A stretch of DNA of 64,000 nucleotides from Marinomonas balearica (GTDB taxonomy: Bacteria; Pseudomonadota; Gammaproteobacteria; Pseudomonadales; Marinomonadaceae), in the NCBI RefSeq assembly GCF_004362145.1, contig NZ_SNXC01000015.1:1-64000 (forward strand), written 5' to 3'. The position numbers were made by a program, and so were the translations under genes. Positions 28,273-35,328 of the stretch are shown in pieces. Position 1 is the first letter of the stretch; every line of letters starts with the position of its first letter. Below the pieces are notes generated by a model. The model did no database searches, was not told the DNA's origin, and saw only the letters and a program-made list of their open reading frames with translations.

Positions 28273-28305
28273 AAAAAGCCCATACTTATTCGAGTATGGG
28301 CTTTT
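28273..28305. terminator. Bidirectional terminator between lipoprotein and EamA genes
   Basis: AAAAAGCCCATACT and AGTATGGGCTTTTT form a 14-base stem around TATTCG. A-run and T-run on both sides allow use in either direction. The stop codon of the leftward EamA gene lies within the hairpin. Confidence 0.9.
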
Positions 28306-29185
28306 TATTTACATCTGACGTTTTGACCGGATAGGACAGTATTGCTAAGCCTGCCAAAATAGCGCTGGAGCCAATAACCTCCATGTTTGAAAGCGCTTCT
28401 TCGTAGATCGCCCAGCCAAAGAATAATCCTGAGACCGGCACGAGTAATGAGTAGGGTGCGACATTGCCTAATCCATAACGCATGATGGCCCAAGTCCAAA
28501 GACCGTACCCTATTATCGTCGTTATCAGTGATTGAAAAGCAATGGACAGCCAACCATTTAACGATGGTATAGGGATCAGCTGATGTATGTCGATCATTCC
28601 AGATGATGCATATTGCTGTATCGCGGCTAAAACGAGGGTCGGTACGGGGACGAACACGCTCGACCAAATGATAAAACTAATCGGCTTGTCTGGTTTGTAA
28701 AGACGAATGATCGCATTGCAGCCAGTCCAACTGATTGCTGCAACTAAAATCAAAATAATACCTGCAACAGGAACTGCTTCTCCACGGTAAATAACAACCA
28801 GAAGAAAGCCAATAAAAGCAACGAGCACGCCAATACTTTTGCTGGTGGGGAGGCGTTCTTTAAAGAATAAAGCCGCCATAATAAGCGTCATAAAAACAGC
28901 AGACTGCAGCAAAATAGAAGACAACCCCGCAGGCATTCCAATCGCAACGGCAAGGTTGACCATTCCCCACATCCCGATACCAAATAGAAGACCGTGTAAG
29001 GCAATTATAGACATAGGCACGTTAGGACGTTTGAGAAAGAACACTAATGGCAATGCGGTAAAGGTAAAGCGTAAGCAGGTCATCATCACAGAATCCATGT
29101 GTTCTGCTCCCCAACGAATGACAACAAAGTTAAAACCCCATATGAGAGGAATGATAATAACGAGCAAGCGAGCGTACAGTGGCAT
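28286..29185 (-). CDS. EamA/DMT family transporter
   Basis: 299 residues, ten predicted membrane helices in two EamA repeats: PLIWGFNFVVIRWGAEHMD at the start, the typical AISWTGCNAIIRLYKPD mid-region and VAPYSLLVPVSGLFFGWAIYEEAL in the second repeat. It resembles the amino-acid exporter branch (YdcZ/EamA, RhtA-like). Substrate not determinable. AGGA eight bases before the ATG at 29185. No regulator is adjacent. Confidence 0.87.
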   Translation of the reverse strand: MPLYARLLVIIIPLIWGFNFVVIRWGAEHMDSVMMTCLRFTFTALPLVFFLKRPNVPMSIIALHGLLFGIGMWGMVNLAVAIGMPAGLSSILLQSAVFMTLIMAALFFKERLPTSKSIGVLVAFIGFLLVVIYRGEAVPVAGIILILVAAISWTGCNAIIRLYKPDKPISFIIWSSVFVPVPTLVLAAIQQYASSGMIDIHQLIPIPSLNGWLSIAFQSLITTIIGYGLWTWAIMRYGLGNVAPYSLLVPVSGLFFGWAIYEEALSNMEVIGSSAILAGLAILSYPVKTSDVNKKPILE

Positions 29186-29316
29186 GGTTGAATTCCTGTT
29201 TCATGTAGAAGAGGTAACACGATAACGGACGAATAGAGGGGAATGTAGAAGCAGATAGCAGTGATATTTCGTGATAACTGTATGGTTAAGTGTGTGGCTA
29301 GTAGCGAAAATGCGAT

Positions 29317-29348
29317 TTGAGGCCATACAGATGACGGTATGACCTCAA
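29317..29348. terminator. Inverted repeat after the oxygenase gene
   Basis: TTGAGGcCATAC and GTATGaCCTCAA form a stem with one mismatch around eight bases. It lies 14 bases beyond the stop of the leftward oxygenase gene. No T-run follows, so it may be a mRNA 3'-protecting hairpin rather than an intrinsic terminator. Confidence 0.45.
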
Positions 29349-29361
29349 AGTACGTTATAAG

Positions 29362-30348
29362 TTAAGAATCTGCTTCGGTAAAATTCGCTTGGATCCTCAT
29401 GTTTAAAAAATCTTTGGCTGTTATCGGTGGGTAGCGATTGTCTGGGCCTTGTATCGTCTGTTCTTTGTTTGCCTGACAAAAAAACGCGATAGAGTGTCGA
29501 CTGCCACAGTATTCGTCTTTTAAAGGCATACGAACACGATGAAAGTTTGATTTGAGCCGATCATCACTCCATCTCATCAACATGTCGCCTATGTTACAGG
29601 TCACAACATGGCTTCTTGGAGGAATGCTTGTCCAGCTTTGGCTGTCGATCTCTTTTCCTGGGCAAACCTGTAACCCACCATGTCCTTCATGCTGAAACAG
29701 CAAGGTAAGACAATCAAAATCTGTATGGGCGCCTGCCCGCCAAATGTTTTCTTGTTGATCGACGCCCTCGGTTGGAAAATAATGCAATAAACGCAGAGTG
29801 CTTTGATAATCCTGCTTATTTGGATCATGAGCGTTTGAAAAGAAATCGCGCTCAAAACCCAGCTTGTCGGCAAAACAAGACAGGACCTTCATTCCTAGCG
29901 ACCAGCACTTATTTTCGAACGTCATCATATTATGCTGAAAGGCGGGCAATTCCTCTTCAGTTGGCCAGAGGTCTTGCATATGGAATTGCGTAATTTGGTA
30001 GGACTCTTTTTGGTCTGCGGTTCCTGTGGAAGGTCTGATTTGGCTGCGACTTTCCCAACCCGCGTTGATGCCTTTGGGTCTCAGATATTGCTCTTTTACT
30101 TTTGTTGCGAGGTTGAAAAATCGGTTTGATTCAAAAAATGCCGCATCGATTTCGCTTTTAGAAATCCCGTGATGGCTGAGTTGAAAAAAACCTATTTCGG
30201 TCGCAGCGGACCAGAGCTGTTCTGTAATTTCACTTCGGCGTTGTTCAAAGTTGCTTAAATCGATGACTCGTATTTCTCTGTCATTGGCTTCTTTGCCTGC
30301 GTTACCAACAGCAGATTCTCTATTTAATTCTTCAAGTGAATAGGTCAT
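29362..30348 (-). CDS. 2-oxoglutarate/Fe(II) oxygenase, isopenicillin N synthase-like
   Basis: 328 residues from the ATG at 30348, which has GGAG six bases upstream. N-terminal DIOX_N block (IRVIDLSNFEQRR, ATEIGFFQLSHHGI) and the C-terminal jelly roll with the iron triad His208-x-Asp210 (AGAHTDFDCLTLLFQ) and His270 (FHRVRMP), plus the 2-oxoglutarate arginine in SRHSIAFF (about 284). It should hydroxylate or desaturate a small substrate. It is the last gene of the leftward set after a deaminase and an ABC importer, so the imported compound, perhaps a nucleobase, may be its substrate. Fungal thymine hydroxylases share this architecture; that link is a guess. Confidence 0.83.
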   Translation of the reverse strand: MTYSLEELNRESAVGNAGKEANDREIRVIDLSNFEQRRSEITEQLWSAATEIGFFQLSHHGISKSEIDAAFFESNRFFNLATKVKEQYLRPKGINAGWESRSQIRPSTGTADQKESYQITQFHMQDLWPTEEELPAFQHNMMTFENKCWSLGMKVLSCFADKLGFERDFFSNAHDPNKQDYQSTLRLLHYFPTEGVDQQENIWRAGAHTDFDCLTLLFQHEGHGGLQVCPGKEIDSQSWTSIPPRSHVVTCNIGDMLMRWSDDRLKSNFHRVRMPLKDEYCGSRHSIAFFCQANKEQTIQGPDNRYPPITAKDFLNMRIQANFTEADS

Positions 30349-30462
30349 TACGTTCTCCATTTACATGTCGATACGGTTGTCTCTCTATCGCGGTATAGGA
30401 TGAATGGAGCAATGACCTAGTGTGACCCACCTGCCAGCTTCTACTCCTCGTGTATTTTTGTT

Positions 30463-30957
30463 TTACCACACCCCTTCTTGGAGTTTTGCTGCTTCGTCTT
30501 CAAGGCAAGGCCCGAGGACTTCAACGTCGCGTTGCCCTGAATTAAAAACGGTTCGACACGGTAAATCTAATGTCGGGTTTTCGGGGTGATTACCTGTGAT
30601 GAGTTTTAATCGGGCTTCACTTAAACCGTAAACAACACGACCTACACCCGCCCAATAAGCCGAACCTGCACACATCGCGCAAGGCTCAGCAGAAATATAG
30701 AGCGTGCATTTCGCCAAAAAGTCAGGCCGATAGGCTTTACTGGCTCGTGTCATAAGTTTGCGTTCAGCATGTCCCGTCATGTCCAAATCCGGCAAATAAC
30801 CGTTGATCTGATCCATAAGTATTTGCCCTTGATCATCGGCGAGAATCGCAGCAAATGGGTGAATCCCTTTCTGCTTTGCATCTTCAGCTAATCGGAAGGT
30901 TTTTTTCAGTAGTTGAGTGTCTATTTCGTTTAGTTCATTCGCTGAATTCATAGTCAT
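30463..30957 (-). CDS. Cytidine/guanine deaminase-family nucleoside deaminase
   Basis: About 164 residues. Zinc-site motifs of the CDA fold: HAERKL (His ligand and catalytic Glu) and PCAMCAGSAYWAG (two Cys). A Phe/Ala-rich N-terminus and GVGRVVYGLSEARL are typical of the guanine deaminase/TadA-like branch, but it lacks clear tRNA-specific features. It hydrolyses an exocyclic amino group on a purine or pyrimidine. It lies 16 bases downstream of the ABC permease and before the oxygenase, so it probably acts on the imported substrate. ATG at 30957 or 30951; the latter has GAGA six bases upstream. Confidence 0.82.
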   Translation of the reverse strand: MTMNSANELNEIDTQLLKKTFRLAEDAKQKGIHPFAAILADDQGQILMDQINGYLPDLDMTGHAERKLMTRASKAYRPDFLAKCTLYISAEPCAMCAGSAYWAGVGRVVYGLSEARLKLITGNHPENPTLDLPCRTVFNSGQRDVEVLGPCLEDEAAKLQEGVW

Positions 30958-30973
30958 TCTCACGCATTATTCG

Positions 30974-31765
30974 TTATTTTTTCTTCGGTAAACTCCAAGG
31001 GAAAAAGTACATTTGTATCCATTGCACGGATTTAAATAGCAACAAACTGATTGCGGCTAAAAAGATCAGTCCAGCAAACGCCTGTGGTATTTTGAAAAAC
31101 GATGTTGAGAATTGAATGAAATACCCAAGCCCTTTTTCTGCTGCGACAAATTCGGCGACAACCGCGCCAATAATGGCGAGGGTAATGGACACTCGTAAGC
31201 CGCTAAAAATATGAGGAATTGCATACGGGATCCGAATCTGCCACGTTTCACGATATCTTGGTGCGCGTAAAGATTGGCTTAATTCAATCATTTCGGGCGG
31301 TGTTTCTAACATGCCCGTCGTTGTTGAAACGACCAGTGGAAAAAACGTAATCAAACAGGTAATTAATACTCTAGAAGGATCGTCTGTGCCGAGTAATACA
31401 ATGATCAAGGGGGCAACGGCGACAACAGGCGTCGATTGAATGACAATCAGAGCAGGATATAAGGTTCTATTTAATAGTTCTGATCGAATCATGCCAATTG
31501 AAAGTGGTATCGCAATCAGAATCGACAAGGCAAAACCCATCAGTGCAACACGCAATGTTGCCCAAAGGTGGGTAAGCCATCGAGAAATCTCTACGTCGAA
31601 AAAAGCCGAAACAATGGCCGAAGGCGCCGGTAATATATAATTCGGCACGTTGCCTACCTGACAAACAAGTTCCCACAAAGCAATTAAGACGATGAAGAAA
31701 AGCGCTGGAGCAAATCGATAGAGTAGCCGCCCTAAAGCGCTTTTAGGCAGGGACGCTTGGCTCAT
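30974..31765 (-). CDS. ABC transporter permease, SsuC/ThiX type
   Basis: 263 residues with six predicted membrane helices and the BPD_transp_1 coupling loop (TPPEMIELSQSLRAPRYRETWQIRIPYAIP). The class imports nitrate, sulfonates, or pyrimidine precursors. Its start overlaps the ATPase gene end by 23 bases with AGAGGA upstream, so expression is coupled. Works with the ThiY-like binding protein and the ATPase encoded just upstream. Confidence 0.9.
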   Translation of the reverse strand: MSQASLPKSALGRLLYRFAPALFFIVLIALWELVCQVGNVPNYILPAPSAIVSAFFDVEISRWLTHLWATLRVALMGFALSILIAIPLSIGMIRSELLNRTLYPALIVIQSTPVVAVAPLIIVLLGTDDPSRVLITCLITFFPLVVSTTTGMLETPPEMIELSQSLRAPRYRETWQIRIPYAIPHIFSGLRVSITLAIIGAVVAEFVAAEKGLGYFIQFSTSFFKIPQAFAGLIFLAAISLLLFKSVQWIQMYFFPWSLPKKK

Positions 31766-32531
31766 ATATATGTCCTCTAATGGTGTCAGTTAATGCGACA
31801 AATTTGGGATCGTTAATTGTTTTCGATGTACGAGGTCTGGGGAGGTCTACCTTAATGAGGTCCAACACTGAGCCCGGGCGCTTACTCATGACCAGTATTC
31901 GATCAGCAAGCAATACCGCTTCATTAATCGAATGAGTGATAAAGAGCACTGTTTTTGGCTTTTCATGCCAAATTTTGAGTAAATCGAATCCGATTTGTTC
32001 TCTTGTTAATGCATCCAGTGCCGAAAAGGGTTCATCCATTAATAATATGTCTGGGTTGAGTAATAATGCCCGAACAATACCCACTCGTTGTTGCATACCG
32101 CCGGAAAGCTCGTCGGGCATTTTTTCTGAAAATTGACTGAGTCCAGCCATCTTTAGTAATTCGTCAGCGCGCTTTTCATCGTCTTTGGAGTACCTTCCGT
32201 ATTTGTGCTTCAAAGGAAATAAAACATTCTTTTTCACATTTAACCACGGAAGAAGGTTTGCCTTTTGAAAGACAATCCCGACATCGTCACGAGGCTCGAC
32301 AACCGGATTATTAAAAATACTGACAGAGCCGTGAGACGGGATAAGTAAACCCGCGACCATGCGTAAAAGAGTGGATTTACCGCAACCGGAAGGCCCAACC
32401 ACCGCCACAAATTCGTGGCGGTGGATATTGAGGTTGATGTCTTGAACTGCCATGGGAGCGTCTGGCGATAAGTCGTACTTATGTCCAACGCCCTCCATGC
32501 AGACAAACGCGGTTTGCTGTTGGGTAGTCAT
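31743..32531 (-). CDS. ABC transporter ATP-binding protein, SsuB/ThiZ type
   Basis: 262 residues. Walker A GPSGCGKS, Q-loop VFQKANLLPWLNVKKNVLFPLK, signature LSGGMQQR, Walker B ILLMDEPFSALD, switch FITHSINEAVLLADR. The taurine/nitrate/pyrimidine subfamily pattern. AGGAG precedes the ATG at 32531, only 35 bases below the binding-protein stop, so one transcript is likely. Confidence 0.93.
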   Translation of the reverse strand: MTTQQQTAFVCMEGVGHKYDLSPDAPMAVQDINLNIHRHEFVAVVGPSGCGKSTLLRMVAGLLIPSHGSVSIFNNPVVEPRDDVGIVFQKANLLPWLNVKKNVLFPLKHKYGRYSKDDEKRADELLKMAGLSQFSEKMPDELSGGMQQRVGIVRALLLNPDILLMDEPFSALDALTREQIGFDLLKIWHEKPKTVLFITHSINEAVLLADRILVMSKRPGSVLDLIKVDLPRPRTSKTINDPKFVALTDTIRGHIYEPSVPA

Positions 32532-32566
32532 GTACTGCTCCTAATCAAATGAACTGTTTGCCGGTA

Positions 32567-33550
32567 TTAATCAGGCAAATAGTTCAAATTGACGGCGTCT
32601 TTCGGATCAAGTGCATCTGTTGAAAGAGCGTTCGCTTCAGCAACGTAGTCCCATGTTTGCATTAGACGAGTTTGCTCAAATTGACCAAAACCATCCTTTT
32701 CCGTGACATCGTTGTAAACAAGGTTTGTAATGCTTTTAATTTGAGCAGCTGCAATGCCAGCGTCGACCTCAGGCACTATATTGTGTAAAGCTTCACCTGC
32801 CTTGTCTGGGTAGGAGTAGGTAAACTCAATCGACTTTTTGTACGCTTTAATAAAGCGTTTTGCGACGTCTGGACGCTCTTCTAGGAAGCGTTCAGACGCT
32901 AAAAGTGAGGAACTGTACAGAGACAAGCCAGCACTAGACCAAGGCAGTTCTACGATCTCTTTTCCTGCTTCAGCGGCTTGCGATGTAAACAGCGCGGTAT
33001 TCGTTACCCAAGCAATAATGGCATCTGTATTACCTGTAATCATCATCGGGCCGAGTGCACCAGGGTCTGATTTAACCAGCTTGATATCACTGTCTGATAA
33101 GCCATTCTCTTTTAATACCAGCGGTAGAAACGCATTCGAAGAAGTGAAAGGCGACGTTGCGACTTTTTTGCCATCCAGCTTCTCTATTGAATCGATACCG
33201 CTACTCTTGAGTGCAAAAAACGCATGCGGAGCTTGAGTGAAGTAAGGTAAGACCGCCACGACAGGCACATCGTCTTGTGCCTTGGCTGCCATCAGTGCGC
33301 CGATATCAGAGCTGCCGATATCAGATTGACCTGTTGCCATCTTAGTTAACGCGTCGGTTGAGCCTCGTCCACTGGCAATGCTTACATCCAAATCTAATGC
33401 TTCAAAAAAACCTTCTTGGATACCCACATAAACAGGCGCTTTATCACCTCCAGGTAACCAATCTAATTGAAAGGTGACTTTATCGGCAGCGAATGCTGAT
33501 GATGCGCTCACTAAGCTGGCCAAAAGTGACAAACGTAACACTGATTTCAT
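32567..33550 (-). CDS. Periplasmic binding protein, NMT1/ThiY-like
   Basis: 327 residues with signal peptide (MKSVLRLSLLASLVSASSAFA). The mature start KVTFQLDWLPGGDKAPVYVGIQEGFF is the NMT1/THI5-type signature also seen in hydroxymethylpyrimidine and other pyrimidine binding proteins. It is the first gene of the leftward cassette (binding protein, ATPase, permease, deaminase, oxygenase). The neighbouring deaminase makes a nucleobase-like ligand plausible. No thiamine (TPP) riboswitch was seen upstream, which argues against a thiamin-precursor role. Confidence 0.84.
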   Translation of the reverse strand: MKSVLRLSLLASLVSASSAFAADKVTFQLDWLPGGDKAPVYVGIQEGFFEALDLDVSIASGRGSTDALTKMATGQSDIGSSDIGALMAAKAQDDVPVVAVLPYFTQAPHAFFALKSSGIDSIEKLDGKKVATSPFTSSNAFLPLVLKENGLSDSDIKLVKSDPGALGPMMITGNTDAIIAWVTNTALFTSQAAEAGKEIVELPWSSAGLSLYSSSLLASERFLEERPDVAKRFIKAYKKSIEFTYSYPDKAGEALHNIVPEVDAGIAAAQIKSITNLVYNDVTEKDGFGQFEQTRLMQTWDYVAEANALSTDALDPKDAVNLNYLPD

Positions 33551-33753
33551 ATTGAATACTCCGAGACGTAATGATAAATGTGTAAAAATGCCCTCGCACT
33601 TAGGCGGGTGACGCTTTAGTTTCAGTTGTTAATTTAGGAGCAACATTTGTTCCATGTTGTGTGGGATTGCAAATTGTTGTTTTTAACCGTTTGAAATATA
33701 AAGAATAAATAACCTCTTTTTTGTTGTGGGAATGTGTTTTTGAGGCTTATTAA

Positions 33754-33781
33754 GGTGCGCCATAACGGATTATGACGCACC
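33754..33781. repeat. Inverted repeat near the EamA relic
   Basis: GGTGCGcCATA and TATGaCGCACC form an interrupted stem. It is 33 bases beyond the stop of the decayed EamA gene and about 200 bases upstream of the ABC cassette start. It could be the old terminator of the relic or an operator of the cassette. No T-run on either side. Confidence 0.4.
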
Positions 33782-33813
33782 AATTTAGTCAGTAAAAACG
33801 TACTTCAAAGCAC

Positions 33814-34020
33814 TTAGAAAGGGCGATCGTATAAGGCTTTCTTTGGCTTTAATGTCGTTGCGGCACATACTTCAAGGAGTATTAGAACCACGCCGGCAAT
33901 CTGGATTAAAGAGATGTGTGTACCAAAAGCCAAATGGTCAACAATCAGAGCTGTGATTGGATAGATGAAAGATAAAATGGCGATCAGGCTGGTGGTGGGC
34001 AGCTTAAGCGCCTTGTAGAA
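33814..34020 (-). pseudogene. C-terminal relic of an EamA transporter
   Basis: About 68 open codons with no start codon. The translation reads YKALKLPTTSLIAILSF, then YPITALIVDHLAFG, IQIAGVVLILLEV and a short charged tail with its own stop, the last two or three membrane helices of a DMT protein. The N-terminal three quarters are missing. It abuts an Lrp/AsnC relic in the opposite direction, as in a divergent EamA/Lrp pair that lost both 5' ends. Confidence 0.7.
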
Positions 34021-34252
34021 ACAGGTGTTATTTCTGGGTATCGTGTTGAGGTTGATCCTGAAAAAGCAGGCTATAGTACGTATGCGTCAGTTACTCGGAA
34101 AAATGAAAGAACTTAAAGATCGGCTTAAATCGATTCCTCCATTTATAGAATGCGATCGAGTAACGGGCGAAGATTGTTTTTACGGCCGGTGCCGGTATAA
34201 ACAAGAACCTATATGGTCGTTTTTAGTTAGATTATTGAAAAAAAGTAAATAA
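34000..34252 (+). pseudogene. Frameshifted Lrp/AsnC regulator relic
   Basis: In one frame QLKRLVETGVISGYRVEVDP continues to EKAGY and ends at a stop near 34110. In the next frame MKELKDRLKSIPPFIECDRVTGEDCF continues the same Lrp effector-domain pattern (VIECxRVTGEDCF). The helix-turn-helix is absent, and further shifts occur after GEDCF. An intact 75-codon ORF starting at 34025 covers part of it but is not a natural gene. The left end coincides with the EamA relic. Confidence 0.72.
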
Positions 34253-34338
34253 AGATTTAACCCTCAGAAGGCGTAAGGCCTTTAGCATATGGTTATAGTG
34301 TTTTTGCCAATCCTAAAAAAATTATAAAGGGTAAAATA

Positions 34339-35313
34339 ATGAATAAAAATAAAATCGCTCGACTTTCAAAGCCATTACTAGCCGCTGTTACTGCCGGCCT
34401 CGTATCATTCTCAGCAGCATCCTTTGCGGATGACTACCCATCCAAACCCATTAACTACATTCTGCCTTTTAATGCAGGCGGAGAATCTGATTTATCAGCA
34501 CGCTTTCAGCAAACCGTGTTTGAAAAACATGCGGGTGTAAAAACGGTTATTCAATACATGCCGGGTGCTGGTGGAGCCGTCGCTTGGTCTCAGCTTAATG
34601 GAATGGAGGCAGACGGGCATACTGTGATGGGTATTAATATCCCTCATACGATTATGCAGCCAATCGTGAAAGATTCTGGTTATAAAACAGAAGAACTGAC
34701 TCCCGTATATTATTTCCATTACACGCCAAATGCGATCTTCGTTCCTGCGAACAGCAAATTTAAAACACTGAGTGATTTGACCTCATTCGCGAAGAAAAAC
34801 CCAGGAATGGTGACGTTTGCAGGTTCCGGTTCTAACTCAGCTAACCATATCGGCCAGACTTTGTTTGATAAGTTTACCGGCCTAACGACAACGTATGTTC
34901 CTTTCAGCGGTATTGGGCCTGCAATGACTTCACTGATGGGCAACCAGCTAACAGCAGGTTTTGCCTACGCTACGTCGGGCGCAAGTGCAGGCGATAAACT
35001 CAGAATGTTGGCTGTTTCTTCAGAAAAACGGTTGTCTGCTTTTCCGGATGTACCGACGTTCAAAGAGCTTGGCATTAACTTAGTCGGCGGTGCGTATCGT
35101 GGTGTTGCTGTACCAAAATCAACACCAGAAGACGTACGCGTGAAGTTGTCTAATATTATCGGTGAGATCAACAAAGATCCTGAGTTCGTTAAGAAAATGG
35201 AAGACAACGGGTTCGTGTTAACGGATATTTCTTACGATGAAATGGATGCTTTCCTAGAAGCGAACCAAAAAGAATATCAAGGAGTCGCTGAGCTACTTGG
35301 TTTAACTAAGTAA
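34339..35313 (+). CDS. TctC-family binding protein of a tripartite tricarboxylate transporter
   Basis: 324 residues with signal peptide (cut after about AASFA). TctC features: DDYPSKPINYILPFNAGGESD, MPGAGGAVAWSQL, TFAGSGSNSANHIG, VPFSGIGPAMTSLMG and FPDVPTFKELG. It is the extracytoplasmic receptor for a carboxylate. AAGGG before the ATG. The membrane subunit follows after 15 bases. The neighbouring tartrate dehydratase suggests tartrate or a related hydroxy-dicarboxylate as ligand. Confidence 0.92.
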   Translation: MNKNKIARLSKPLLAAVTAGLVSFSAASFADDYPSKPINYILPFNAGGESDLSARFQQTVFEKHAGVKTVIQYMPGAGGAVAWSQLNGMEADGHTVMGINIPHTIMQPIVKDSGYKTEELTPVYYFHYTPNAIFVPANSKFKTLSDLTSFAKKNPGMVTFAGSGSNSANHIGQTLFDKFTGLTTTYVPFSGIGPAMTSLMGNQLTAGFAYATSGASAGDKLRMLAVSSEKRLSAFPDVPTFKELGINLVGGAYRGVAVPKSTPEDVRVKLSNIIGEINKDPEFVKKMEDNGFVLTDISYDEMDAFLEANQKEYQGVAELLGLTK

Positions 35314-35328
35314 GCGCGGGAGCACATC

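Noticed and set aside
33551-33753. TPP riboswitch before the ThiY-like binding protein
   Set aside because: No THI-box core sequence was found in the leader on the minus strand.
34025-34252. 75-codon ORF as an independent small gene
   Set aside because: Its translation continues the Lrp effector-domain pattern from a shifted frame and has no ribosome site; it is part of the Lrp relic.
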